From NCBI GenBank assembly GCA_934572465.1, contig CAKTLG010000024.1, positions 1 through 28,447 of the forward strand: a stretch of DNA of 28,447 nt. The letters run 5' to 3'. A model generated the notes under the pieces. It was not told the DNA's origin, did not search any database, and saw only the letters and a list, made by a program, of their open reading frames with translations. This DNA comes from an uncultured Oscillospiraceae bacterium (GTDB taxonomy: Bacteria; Bacillota; Clostridia; Oscillospirales; Oscillospiraceae). This document shows, piece after piece, positions 15,561 to 23,436 of the stretch. Numbering within the stretch: position 1 is the first letter of the stretch; every line of letters starts with the position of its first letter. Made by a program: the position numbers and the translations under genes.

Positions 15561-16118
15561 ATGAGAGTCATCACCGGCTCGGCGCGCGGACGGCGCCTGG
15601 GCGAGCTGAAGGGCATGGAGACCCGTCCCACGACCGACAAGGTCAAGGAGAGCATTTTTAATTGTATCCAGTTCGACGTGGCCGATGCGCGCGTGCTCGA
15701 TCTTTTTGCCGGCACGGGACAGCTCGGCATCGAGGCGCTCTCGCGCGGGGCAAGGAGCGCGCTCTTTGTCGACAGGCGCGCCGACGCGGTGAAGCTCATC
15801 CGCGAGAATCTCGCGCTGTGCCGGTTAGAAGAGAATGCGCAGGTCGTCTGCGGCGATTCCATCGCCGCGCTCGGCGCGCAGAGCGGCCGGTTCGACATCA
15901 TCCTCCTCGACCCGCCCTACGGCAGCGGCCTTTTGCAGCAGGCGATGGAGAAGATCGTCTCGTTTGACATTTTATCGCCCCATGGTATAATGGTCGCGGA
16001 AAGCGCGGCGGACGAGGCGCTGCCGGAGCTGCCGCCGCCCTACGGCCTGTATCGGGAGTACCGCTACGGCAAGATCAAGGTGAGCATCTATCACCGCGCG
16101 GGGGAGGAAGAGGCATGA
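15561..16118 (+). CDS. rsmD: 16S rRNA (guanine966-N2)-methyltransferase
   Basis: A 185-residue methyltransferase that modifies G966 of 16S rRNA. The N-terminal MRVITGSARGRRLGELKG with RPTTDKVKESIFNCIQ is the RsmD signature; AdoMet-binding LDLFAGTGQLGIEALSRG and catalytic LDPPYG follow. The length is usual. GGAGGGAAG lies 5-6 bases before the ATG. It overlaps coaD by four bases (ATGA), the widespread rsmD-coaD pairing. Confidence 0.95.
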   Translation: MRVITGSARGRRLGELKGMETRPTTDKVKESIFNCIQFDVADARVLDLFAGTGQLGIEALSRGARSALFVDRRADAVKLIRENLALCRLEENAQVVCGDSIAALGAQSGRFDIILLDPPYGSGLLQQAMEKIVSFDILSPHGIMVAESAADEALPELPPPYGLYREYRYGKIKVSIYHRAGEEEA

Positions 16119-16609
16119 CGATCGCGGTCTTTCCCGGCTCGTTCGACCCCGTGACGCTCGGGCATCTTGATATCATCGCGCGCGCATCGAAGCTTTTCGA
16201 CCGCGTGTATGTCTCCATCGTGCCGAACGGCGAGAAAACGCACCCGATGTTCACCGACGAGCAGAAGCTCGCGCTCATGCGCGCGAGCGTCGGGGACTTT
16301 CCAAACGTGGAGGCGGAGCTCGGCGGCGGACTTTTGACGGACTACGCCTTGAAGCGGCACGCGCAGTTTCTGGTGCGCGGCGTGCGCAACAGCGTGGACT
16401 TTGACGCGGAGCAGCAGCTCTCGCTCATCTACCGCGACGTGTCCGGCGGCGCGCTCGAGACGGTGCTGCTCGTCGCCGAGCCGAAGTATCAGCACATCAG
16501 CTCCACGATGGTGCGCGAGATGATCAAATACGGCCAGGAGCTTGAAAAATACATGCCGCCGTGCGCGGCGGAGCTTGTGAAAGGATGGAGAGAAGAACAT
16601 GGCGAATAA
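16115..16609 (+). CDS. coaD: phosphopantetheine adenylyltransferase
   Basis: A 164-residue nucleotidyltransferase that makes dephospho-CoA from 4'-phosphopantetheine and ATP, the penultimate step of CoA synthesis. The PGSFDPVTLGHLDII segment contains the T/HxGH motif, and ISSTMVRE near residue 128 is the second nucleotidyltransferase motif; LVRGVRN is also conserved. It overlaps the rsmD stop (ATGA) and its end overlaps the next gene by 11 bases, so translation of the three genes is probably coupled. Confidence 0.97.
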   Translation: MTIAVFPGSFDPVTLGHLDIIARASKLFDRVYVSIVPNGEKTHPMFTDEQKLALMRASVGDFPNVEAELGGGLLTDYALKRHAQFLVRGVRNSVDFDAEQQLSLIYRDVSGGALETVLLVAEPKYQHISSTMVREMIKYGQELEKYMPPCAAELVKGWREEHGE

Positions 16610-17108
16610 CGATGTGCAGCATCTTCTGGATATGCTTTATGAAATGATCGACGGCGCGAAGAACGCCCCGCTCTCGAGCGACAAATGCCTGCTCAGCCGC
16701 GACGAGGCGCTCGACCTGCTCGATGAGATCCGCGCTCAGCTCCCCGTGGAGCTCTCCCGCGCGCAGGAGCTCATCCGTGCCAAGGAGGATTACGTCAAGG
16801 CCGCCAAGCGCGATGTCGAGCGCATGATGCAGCAGGCCGAGCAGGACGCGAAGAACAAGGTCTCCGAGACCGAGGTGCTCGGTATCGCCCGCGAGAAGAG
16901 CCACGAGATCATCAAAAAGGCCGAGGACCGCTCGCGCGAAATGTACCGCGTGGCCAACGAGTACACCGAGGATGCGCTGCGCCGCACCGAGGAGGCCATC
17001 CAGATGGCGCTCGAGGAGGTCAAGCAGTCCCGCGTGCGCTTCCGCGCCGCCTCTGCCGAGCAGATGCAGCGAAAGCGCGAGGAGCTGGCACAGAGCTCTG
17101 AAAAATGA
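16599..17108 (+). CDS. coiled-coil protein of unknown function downstream of coaD
   Basis: A 169-residue, highly charged, almost entirely helical protein. From about residue 45 it shows long heptad-like stretches rich in Glu, Lys, Arg and Ala (AKEDYVKAAKRDVERMMQQAEQDAKNK, KSHEIIKKAEDRSREMY). It has no membrane segment. The pattern recalls the F-type ATP synthase b subunit or DivIVA-like coils, probably through coiled-coil composition rather than homology. The start at 16599 lies inside the coaD 3' end, behind GGATGGAGAG. It ends an operon: Spo0A-box-like repeats and a terminator follow. I do not assign a function. Confidence 0.75.
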   Translation: MANNDVQHLLDMLYEMIDGAKNAPLSSDKCLLSRDEALDLLDEIRAQLPVELSRAQELIRAKEDYVKAAKRDVERMMQQAEQDAKNKVSETEVLGIAREKSHEIIKKAEDRSREMYRVANEYTEDALRRTEEAIQMALEEVKQSRVRFRAASAEQMQRKREELAQSSEK

Positions 17109-17116
17109 CCAATTTT

Positions 17117-17153
17117 TTCGACAAAATTTCGTAAGTTTCGACAGGGTTCGACA
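17117..17153. promoter_or_regulatory. phased array of TTCGACA repeats matching the Spo0A box core
   Basis: TTCGACA at 17117-17123, 17137-17143 and 17147-17153 is the complement of TGTCGAA, the core of the Spo0A box. A weaker TTCGTAA (17128-17134) fills the gap, so starts are spaced 11, 9 and 10 bp, on one face of the helix. The array lies directly after the coiled-coil gene and 36 bases before a terminator palindrome. TATATT (17173-17178) could be a -10, but no -35 is well placed. No gene follows before the terminator. Confidence 0.5.
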
Positions 17154-17188
17154 CGGCAAGGTAGACATAATCTATATTTGGGCTACAT

Positions 17189-17229
17189 AAAACAGCCCGC
17201 CACAACATGTTGTGGCGGGCTGTTTTTTT
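17189..17229 (+). terminator. long palindromic terminator after the rsmD operon
   Basis: Perfect 38-bp palindrome 17189-17226 centred between 17207 and 17208, flanked by an A run and a T run (17223-17229). It ends the rsmD-coaD-coiled-coil unit. In 17109-17528 there is no gene, only regulatory sites. Confidence 0.88.
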
Positions 17230-17331
17230 GTCCGGACAGGAATAAAACAAATGTTTCAAGAATGTGCCGGCCTTATGACTTTTTTTCTCGAAAAAGCGCC
17301 GAAATGCTTGAGATCACAGGAAAATTTCCCC

Positions 17332-17360
17332 TTGCAATTTCCATTGGGATTACGTATACT
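17332..17360 (+). promoter_or_regulatory. promoter of the dcw cluster (PmraZ)
   Basis: -35 TTGCAA (17332-17337), 17-bp spacer, -10 TATACT (17355-17360). The predicted start is near 17367, inside or just before the MraZ boxes, leaving a leader of about 160 bases. Confidence 0.75.
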
Positions 17361-17369
17361 CAAAGCATG

Positions 17370-17385
17370 AAGTGGGGCAAAGTGG
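17370..17385 (+). promoter_or_regulatory. MraZ boxes (direct repeat AAGTGG/AAAGTGG)
   Basis: AAGTGG (17370-17375) and AAAGTGG (17379-17385); the AGTGG cores begin exactly 10 bp apart. MraZ is known to bind direct repeats of a GTGG-type core upstream of its own gene, one per helical turn. The position just after the -10 would allow autorepression by blocking RNA polymerase. Confidence 0.65.
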
Positions 17386-17445
17386 TGAACTATTTCAGGA
17401 AAATGGTTTATCTGCCCACAAAGAGACAGAGAGTAGAGCGCTTCG

Positions 17446-17489
17446 CGCCTCTCCCGAAAAAAGGGAGAGGCGGGCTTTGCCCTCTTTTT
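17446..17489 (+). terminator. double-hairpin terminator-like element in the mraZ leader
   Basis: CGCCTCTCCC (17446-17455) pairs with GGGAGAGGCG (17463-17472). A small GGGC-TTT-GCCC hairpin (17472-17482) and TCTTTTT follow. It lies between the promoter and mraZ, so every dcw transcript from this promoter has to pass it: an attenuator candidate. Confidence 0.6.
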
Positions 17490-17528
17490 ACCATCTTTTT
17501 TACCGCTTTTGAAGGGGGGCGAGCCGCC

Positions 17529-17945
17529 GTGACGGGTCAGTATCAGCACACGATCGACGCCAAGGGGCGCTTGTTCATCCCCGCGAAGCTCCGTGAGGAG
17601 CTGGGCGAGACGTTTTACGTCACCATGGGCGCCGACCCCTGCCTGAGCGTCTATTCCGACGCGTCGTGGGCGCGCTTCACCGAAAAATTCGAGAGCCTGC
17701 CCTACAGCCGGACGAAGGCCATGCGCCCGCTCTTTGCCAACGCCGCCAAGTGCGAGCCGGACGCGCAGGGGCGCATCCTGCTGCCGCAGAAGCTCCGCGC
17801 CTACGCGGGACTTGAAAAGGACGTGGTGGTCATCGGCGTATCGAACCGCGCCGAGATCTGGAACGCGGAGAAGTGGGCGGCGCTCGAGACCGAGGAGCTC
17901 AACCCCGAGAACATCGCCGCCGTGATGGAAGAGCTGGGGTTCTGA
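17529..17945 (+). CDS. mraZ: transcriptional regulator MraZ
   Basis: A 138-residue AbrB-like-fold DNA-binding protein that autoregulates the division/cell-wall cluster. It has the duplicated MraZ domains: GQYQHTIDAKGRLFIPAKLREELG (residues 3-26) and CEPDAQGRILLPQKLRAYAG (~77-96). I start it at GTG 17529 because family homology begins at once (VTGQYQHT), G-rich GGGGGG lies about 9 bases upstream, and residues read further upstream are not MraZ-like. It ends one base before rsmH. Candidate MraZ boxes lie at 17370-17385. Confidence 0.93.
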   Translation: MTGQYQHTIDAKGRLFIPAKLREELGETFYVTMGADPCLSVYSDASWARFTEKFESLPYSRTKAMRPLFANAAKCEPDAQGRILLPQKLRAYAGLEKDVVVIGVSNRAEIWNAEKWAALETEELNPENIAAVMEELGF

Positions 17946-17946
17946 T

Positions 17947-18885
17947 ATGGAAGAGAACTACGGCCACAAGCCGGTGCTGCTGCAGGAGTGTCTCGACGCG
18001 CTCGCCATCCGGCCCGACGGCGTTTATGTCGACGGTACGCTCGGCCGCGCGGGCCACTCGCTCGAGATCGTGCGCCGCCTGACGACGGGACGGCTCATCG
18101 CGCTCGACCGCGACGAGACCGCGATCGAAGCGGCGAACCGCCGCCTTGGAGACTATCTGGACAGGGTCACGCTCGTCCACAGCAACTTCAGCGCGCTGGG
18201 GAGCGTTCTGCGCGAGCTGGGCGTTTCGGGCGTGGACGGGATGCTTTTCGACCTTGGCGTTTCCTCCCCGCAGCTCGACGAGGCGCGGCGCGGCTTTTCC
18301 TACAAGCAGGACGCGCCGCTTGATATGCGCATGGACGAGACCGCCGCGCTGACGGCGCGCGAGGTCGTGAACACATACTCTTACGAGGAGCTGCGCCGCA
18401 TCCTGTTTGAATACGGCGAGGAGCGCTACGCTCCCGCCATCGCCAAAAGAATTTGTCAGCACCGCGCGCAGAAGCCCATCGAGACGACGCTTGAGCTTGC
18501 CGACATCATCCGCTCGGCCATGCCCGCGAGCGCGCTGCGCGAAAAGCAGCACCCCGCAAAGCGGAGCTTTCAGGCCATCCGTATCGCCGTGAACGACGAG
18601 CTGGGCGAGCTTCCGCCGATGCTCGACGCGGCGCAGGAAAACCTGAAAAGCGGCGGCCGGCTCGCCGTCATCACGTTCCACTCGCTTGAGGACCGCATCG
18701 TCAAGCGGAAGCTTCAGGAGCTGGCGCAGGGCTGCATCTGCCCGCCGGAATTTCCGGTGTGCGTGTGCGGCCGCAAGCCGAAGATGAAGCTCATCACGCG
18801 AAAGCCCATCGTCTCCGGCGAAACGGAGCTTGCAGAAAATCCCCGCGCCCGCAGCGCGAAGCTGCGCGTCGCGGAAAAATGCTGA
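17947..18885 (+). CDS. rsmH: 16S rRNA (cytosine1402-N4)-methyltransferase
   Basis: A 312-residue methyltransferase (MraW) acting on C1402 in the ribosomal P site. HKPVLLQE and DGTLGRAGHS (28-37) form the N-terminal AdoMet site, where most homologues have G-G-H in place of A-G-H. DLGVSSPQLDEARRGFSY, RMD and the late VITFHSLEDRIVK block are all family hallmarks. One base separates it from the mraZ stop, so translation is likely coupled. It is the second gene of the dcw operon. Confidence 0.96.
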   Translation: MEENYGHKPVLLQECLDALAIRPDGVYVDGTLGRAGHSLEIVRRLTTGRLIALDRDETAIEAANRRLGDYLDRVTLVHSNFSALGSVLRELGVSGVDGMLFDLGVSSPQLDEARRGFSYKQDAPLDMRMDETAALTAREVVNTYSYEELRRILFEYGEERYAPAIAKRICQHRAQKPIETTLELADIIRSAMPASALREKQHPAKRSFQAIRIAVNDELGELPPMLDAAQENLKSGGRLAVITFHSLEDRIVKRKLQELAQGCICPPEFPVCVCGRKPKMKLITRKPIVSGETELAENPRARSAKLRVAEKC

Positions 18886-18921
18886 TCGCAGCAGAAAATA
18901 CACCGAAGAAAGGAGATCGCC

Positions 18922-19503
18922 ATGGCAAGCCGCAGAGAACAGAGCATGAGATACCGCCGTTACAGCGGCCGGGTCAATGGCAATCTCGCTTACGATCCCG
19001 CCTACGAGGAGCGCCAGCGCCGTCTGCGCCGCGAACGCGAGTACGAGCGCGAGCACGAGCGCCGCGAGGAGTTCATCCGCCCCCCGCAGCCCAAGGTCCA
19101 GCGCCGGAGCGCGCCCGTGCGCCGCAAGCGGGAAAAGGTCTCGCTCGGCGCGCTGTGCGGCTTTCTCGCCGTGGCCGCCATGGTCACGCTGCTGCTTTTG
19201 TGCCGCGCCCAGCTCACCGAGCTTTCTGCGGACGTCGTGTCCATGCAGCGCGAGCTTTCCGCGCTCGAGGACGAGCACGTTTCGCTCCTCACGCGCTATG
19301 AAAAGACCTTTGACCTCGCCACCATCAAGGAAGCCGCCGCGGCGGCGGGGATGAGCAAGCCCAGCGCCTCGCAGATCTACTATATCGATCTCTCCGAGGC
19401 TGACAGCGTGGTCGTGTACCAGCAGCAGAGCACCAGCGTTCTGAGCAGGGTCTTCACCTCGCTGGGGCAGGGCGTGTGCGCTGTGGTGGAATATTTCAAA
19501 TAA
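18922..19503 (+). CDS. ftsL: FtsL-like septal protein
   Basis: A 193-residue bitopic membrane protein in the position of ftsL, between rsmH and the transpeptidase gene. The N-terminal cytoplasmic part (1-72) is very basic (RQRRLRREREYEREHERREE). One membrane segment follows (about 74-94, LGALCGFLAVAAMVTLLLL), then an extracytoplasmic coiled coil (LSADVVSMQRELSALEDEH, 101-119) as in FtsL/DivIC. These proteins bridge DivIB/FtsQ with the FtsW-PBP synthase. The cytoplasmic tail is longer than in Bacillus FtsL (117 aa in all). AAAGGAG lies before the ATG. The assignment rests on topology and synteny, because FtsL sequences diverge quickly. Confidence 0.82.
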   Translation: MASRREQSMRYRRYSGRVNGNLAYDPAYEERQRRLRREREYEREHERREEFIRPPQPKVQRRSAPVRRKREKVSLGALCGFLAVAAMVTLLLLCRAQLTELSADVVSMQRELSALEDEHVSLLTRYEKTFDLATIKEAAAAAGMSKPSASQIYYIDLSEADSVVVYQQQSTSVLSRVFTSLGQGVCAVVEYFK

Positions 19504-19517
19504 GCGAAGCTATACAT

Positions 19518-19544
19518 AAGGAGTAAGGAGCTTCCTTACTCCTT
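19518..19544 (+). other. hairpin between ftsL and the PBP gene
   Basis: Arms AAGGAGTAAGG (19518-19528) and CCTTACTCCTT (19534-19544), perfect, loop AGCTT. There is no proper T run. It buries a Shine-Dalgarno-like AAGGAG, while the true site for the PBP gene (AAGGAGG, just downstream) stays free. Possible roles are mRNA stability, processing or weak termination. Confidence 0.5.
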
Positions 19545-19573
19545 GTTTCCATCTCTAAGGAGGATGACAGATC

Positions 19574-21805
19574 GTGGCAGATACCCCCAGAAGACGGCCG
19601 GAATCCGCGCGCCGCGCCAACCGCATCATCCAGAGCAGGACGCTCCTGCTGCTGGTCGTGTTCGGGCTGTGCACGTTCGCGCTGCTGTTCGCAAAGCTCT
19701 ACCACTGGCAGATCACCGAGCATGAGAGCCTGCAAAAGCTCGCCGTGCGCCAGCAGACGCTGCGCACCACCGTGGAGGCCGACCGCGGCGTCATCTACGA
19801 CCGAAACGGCGCCATCCTCGCCATGTCCTACACGGCGGAAAATATTTTCCTCTCGCCCAAGGAGATCGCGGAGAACGAGCAGGATCAGACGGTGATCGCC
19901 GAGGGGCTTGCGGAGATCCTCGGCGTCAACGCGGACGATCTTCTCAAGAAAATGGAAAAGACGTGGTCGCAGTACGAGGAGGTCAAAAAGCGGGTCGACG
20001 AGGACGTGGCCGACGAGGTGCGCGCGTTCATCAACGACAATAACATCAAGGGCGTCTTCCTGCGGCCCACGAGCAAGCGCAGCTACCCCAAGGGCACGCT
20101 CGCTTCTCAGGTCATCGGCTTTACGAACGATGCCGGCGGCGCCTACGGCCTCGAGGCCGTCTATAACGACGCTTTGACCGGCGAGAGCGGCATGGTCGTC
20201 ACCGCGCGCGACCGCGACGGCCGCGCCGTGCTCTATCAGTACGATCAGTATTTCGACGCGCAGGACGGCTGCGACCTCCACACCACGCTCGACACCACCA
20301 TCCAGTACTATCTTGAAAAGGGTGTGGCGGAGCTTGAGGCGCGCTTCGGCTCCGGCAAGGGCGCGACCGGCATCGTCATGGACGTGAACTCCGGCGCGGT
20401 GCTCGCCATGGCTTCGCTGCCGACCTACGATCTCAATTCCCCCGCCGCGATCTACAACGACTTCCTCACCGCCGGCATGAGCGAGGAGGAGATCATCGAA
20501 AACGCCTCCGCCCTGCGCAACAAGCAGTGGCGCAGCAAGGCCATCAACGATACCTACGAGCCCGGCTCCACGTTCAAAACGCTCACGCTCGCCATGGCGC
20601 TCGAGGAGAACGTCGTCGACCTGAACTCGAGCTTTTCCTGCACCGGCAGCGTCAGGATCGAGGGCGAGACGATCAACTGCTCCAAGCGCGCCCCGGGCCA
20701 CGGCCGGCAGGATCTCACGCAGGCGTTCGCCAACTCCTGCAACCCCGCGTTCATCAACATCGGCCTTCGCATCGGCAACGCCAAGTTCTATCAGTATATG
20801 CAGGACTTTGGCCTGACGGAGAAGACCGGCATCGACACCACGGGCGAAGAAAAGGGCTTCGTCAACGATGAGATCAAGTATTCCACCCTTGCCCTCGCGT
20901 GCTACGCCTTCGGCCAGAACTTCAACGTCACGCCCATCGCGCTGCTCGCCGCCCAGTGCGCCTGCGTCAACGGCGGCTACCTCTATCAGCCCTACCTCGT
21001 CTCCGAGGTCGTCGACCAGAACGGCAATACCGTCTCCCGCCACGACGCCACGCCCGTCCGTCAGGTCATCTCCGAGGAGACCTCTGCGCTCGTGCGTGAC
21101 ATCATGGAGTACGAGGTCACGAACGGCACGGGCAAAAACGGTCAGGTCGCGGGCTACCGCATCGGCGGCAAGACCGGCACGGCCGATAAGGTCGGCGGCA
21201 ACGTCATCGTCTCCTTCGTGTGCTACGCCCCCGCCGACGATCCGCAGATCATGATGCTCCTCACGCTCGACGAGCCGCTGCGCGACACCGGCACCTACGT
21301 TTCCGGCGGCAACATGGTCGCGCCCGTGGCCAGCACCGTCATGGCGGAGATCCTGCCCTATCTTGGCATCGAGCCGAGCTACACCGCCGAGGAGCTCGTC
21401 GGCGCGGATAAGACCGTGCCGAACGTCGTCACGCTCGAGCGCGACGCGGCGATCGCCAAGCTCAAGGAAAGCGGCTTTTCCTGCCGCACGGTCGGCGACG
21501 GCGACACCGTCACCGACCAGACGCCCGCCGGCGGCGCGATCGTCCCCAACAACGCCGAGCTGATCCTCTACTTCGGCGCGGAGAAGTCCGCCGACAAATG
21601 CATCGTTCCCAACGTCGTCGGCGACAGCGCCGCGAGCGCCAATCAGAAGCTCGTCAACGCCGGACTCATCATGAGCATCTCCGGCGCGACGGATCGCAGC
21701 TCCTCGTCTGTGCGCGCCATCTCGCAGAGCATCGAGCCAGGCGCGGAGGTCGAGGCGGGCACCGTCGTGCGCGTGCAGTTCAGCGACAGCTCCGTGCGCG
21801 ACTGA
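19574..21805 (+). CDS. class B penicillin-binding protein with two PASTA domains
   Basis: A 743-residue septal peptidoglycan transpeptidase (FtsI/PBP2b/SpoVD family) that cross-links new wall with FtsW. A membrane anchor at about 23-41, then the dimerisation domain, then the transpeptidase domain with S332-x-x-K335 (GSTFK), S388-C-N390 and K533-T-G. Two C-terminal PASTA repeats follow (about 613-670 TVPNVVTLERDAAIAKL..., and 676-740 IVPNVVGDSAASANQKL...). Two PASTAs resemble the vegetative PBP (PbpB) more than SpoVD, which has one. The GTG start at 19574 has AAGGAGG 11 bases upstream. It lies in the dcw cluster between ftsL and murE. I leave the symbol blank because pbpB and spoVD cannot be separated here. 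Confidence 0.93.
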   Translation: MADTPRRRPESARRANRIIQSRTLLLLVVFGLCTFALLFAKLYHWQITEHESLQKLAVRQQTLRTTVEADRGVIYDRNGAILAMSYTAENIFLSPKEIAENEQDQTVIAEGLAEILGVNADDLLKKMEKTWSQYEEVKKRVDEDVADEVRAFINDNNIKGVFLRPTSKRSYPKGTLASQVIGFTNDAGGAYGLEAVYNDALTGESGMVVTARDRDGRAVLYQYDQYFDAQDGCDLHTTLDTTIQYYLEKGVAELEARFGSGKGATGIVMDVNSGAVLAMASLPTYDLNSPAAIYNDFLTAGMSEEEIIENASALRNKQWRSKAINDTYEPGSTFKTLTLAMALEENVVDLNSSFSCTGSVRIEGETINCSKRAPGHGRQDLTQAFANSCNPAFINIGLRIGNAKFYQYMQDFGLTEKTGIDTTGEEKGFVNDEIKYSTLALACYAFGQNFNVTPIALLAAQCACVNGGYLYQPYLVSEVVDQNGNTVSRHDATPVRQVISEETSALVRDIMEYEVTNGTGKNGQVAGYRIGGKTGTADKVGGNVIVSFVCYAPADDPQIMMLLTLDEPLRDTGTYVSGGNMVAPVASTVMAEILPYLGIEPSYTAEELVGADKTVPNVVTLERDAAIAKLKESGFSCRTVGDGDTVTDQTPAGGAIVPNNAELILYFGAEKSADKCIVPNVVGDSAASANQKLVNAGLIMSISGATDRSSSSVRAISQSIEPGAEVEAGTVVRVQFSDSSVRD

Positions 21806-21817
21806 CGCTCTCCCTGC

Positions 21818-21844
21818 GCGGCGCGGCCCGCGGGCCTGCGCCGC
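21818..21844 (+). other. GC-rich intercistronic hairpin between the PBP gene and murE
   Basis: GCGGCGC (21818-21824) pairs with GCGCCGC (21838-21844); the inner GGCCC/GGGCC extends the stem with one bulged T. It has no T run, so it is not a clear terminator. It may set mRNA stability or stoichiometry between the two genes. Confidence 0.45.
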
Positions 21845-21879
21845 CCGAAAGACAGCAAGACCCAATTCCGAAAGGGATT

Positions 21880-23436
21880 TTGAAAACGCTTCTTCGAGAC
21901 CTTGTCTCCACCCTCAGAGAAAAAGAGCTCCGCGCGCCGGAGGAGCTGCCGATCGCCGGCCTTTCCCTCGATTCCCGCGCCGCTGAGCCGGGCGACCTCT
22001 TTTTCGCCGTCCCCGGCGCGAAGGAGGACGGCGCGGCCTACATTGCCGAGGCAATGGCGCGCGGCGCGGTCTGCGCCGTGTGCGAGCATCCGCCGGAGGA
22101 GGACGTTCCCTGCGTTCTTGTGCCGGATGTGCACGAAGCGCTTGCACTTTGCGCGGCGGTATGGTATGGTACTCCGGCGGGAAAACTGAGCGTGATCGGC
22201 GTGACCGGCACCAACGGCAAGACGACCACGACATATCTCATCAAGCAGCTGCTTGAAAAAACGCGCTCGGCCAAAGTCGGCCTCATCGGCACGAACCAGA
22301 ACCTGATCGGCGATGAGCCCCTTCCCGCCGACCGCACCACGCCCGACGCGCTGACCGTGCAGCGCCTGCTCGCCCGCATGGTCGAGGCGGGCTGTACGTA
22401 TGCGGTGATGGAGGTTTCGTCCCACGCGCTCATCCAGAAGCGCACGGCGGGCATCCGCTTCCGCGTCGGAGTTTTCACCAATCTCACGCAGGACCACCTC
22501 GACTATCACGGCACGATGGAGGCCTACTGCGACGCGAAGGCGCTGCTGTTCGACCAGTGCGACGCCGCCTGTGTCAACGGCGACGATCCGTGGACGGAGC
22601 GGCTCCTCTCGCGATTCACCGGCGAAAGGATGACCTTCGGGCAGGATCTTACGGACGATCTTGTCGGCTGGCGCGCCCGCTACGAGAACGACCGCGTCCG
22701 CTTCACCGCCTGCACCGATCTCGACCATGAGGAGACCGCGCTGCGCATCCCCGGCGGCTTTTCGCTCTATAACGCGCTCGCGGCGCTTTCGGCCGTGCAG
22801 GCGCTCGGCGTGCCGCTCCATGGCGCGGCGCGCGCGCTCACGCAATGCGTCGGCGTCAAGGGCCGCTGCGAGGTCGTGCCGCTCCCCGCGCCCTACACGG
22901 TCATCATCGACTATGCGCACACGCCCGACGGGCTGAAAAATATCCTCTCCACGGTCTGCGGCTTTGCCGACGGGCGCGTGATCGCGCTCTTTGGCTGCGG
23001 CGGCGACCGCGATAAGACCAAGCGCCCCCGCATGGGGCGCATCGCCGCGGCGCTCGCGGACTTTCTAGTCCTCACGAGCGACAACCCCCGCACCGAGGAC
23101 CCCTACGCGATACTGCGCGACGTGCTCCCCGCCATTCTGGAGAGCCGCACCCCCTTCGCCGTTGTGGAAAACCGCCGCGAAGCCGTGGGCCTCGCCATGC
23201 GCGAGGCGAAGGCGGGGGACGTGATCGTCCTGTGCGGCAAGGGGCACGAGACGTATCAGGAGATCGGAACGATAAAATACCACCTCGACGAGAGGGAGGT
23301 CGTGCGCGAGCTGTTCGCGCAAGAACAAAGGAAGGAAGCCGCTCCGGCGGCGAAGGACAACGAACATGAAGATCATCTTGGCAGCGATCCTGAGCTTCGC
23401 GGTATCCGCGGTCACGGGAAAATTCCTGATCCCTGA
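21880..23436 (+). CDS. murE: UDP-MurNAc-tripeptide synthetase, meso-DAP type
   Basis: A 518-residue Mur ligase that adds the third stem-peptide residue to UDP-MurNAc-dipeptide. The N-terminal domain has LSLDSRAAEPGDLFFAVPG (28-46), the ATP P-loop is GVTGTNGKTTT (107-117), the middle domain has EVSSHAL and TNLTQDHLDYHGT, and DNPR (401-404) predicts meso-diaminopimelate as substrate. GKGHETYQ is near the end. I use TTG at 21880 (reads MKTLLRDL); AAAGGG lies only 3 bases upstream, an unusually short spacing, and no better start is visible. The stop at 23436 is 71 bases inside mraY, so the last ~24 residues share DNA with it. murF, the usual next gene, is absent. Confidence 0.93.
   Translation: MKTLLRDLVSTLREKELRAPEELPIAGLSLDSRAAEPGDLFFAVPGAKEDGAAYIAEAMARGAVCAVCEHPPEEDVPCVLVPDVHEALALCAAVWYGTPAGKLSVIGVTGTNGKTTTTYLIKQLLEKTRSAKVGLIGTNQNLIGDEPLPADRTTPDALTVQRLLARMVEAGCTYAVMEVSSHALIQKRTAGIRFRVGVFTNLTQDHLDYHGTMEAYCDAKALLFDQCDAACVNGDDPWTERLLSRFTGERMTFGQDLTDDLVGWRARYENDRVRFTACTDLDHEETALRIPGGFSLYNALAALSAVQALGVPLHGAARALTQCVGVKGRCEVVPLPAPYTVIIDYAHTPDGLKNILSTVCGFADGRVIALFGCGGDRDKTKRPRMGRIAAALADFLVLTSDNPRTEDPYAILRDVLPAILESRTPFAVVENRREAVGLAMREAKAGDVIVLCGKGHETYQEIGTIKYHLDEREVVRELFAQEQRKEAAPAAKDNEHEDHLGSDPELRGIRGHGKIPDP

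Noticed and set aside
19496..21865. A 789-codon minus-strand open frame opposite the PBP gene
   Set aside because: Same GC-driven antisense artefact; the plus strand has SxxK, SxN, KTG and PASTA repeats.
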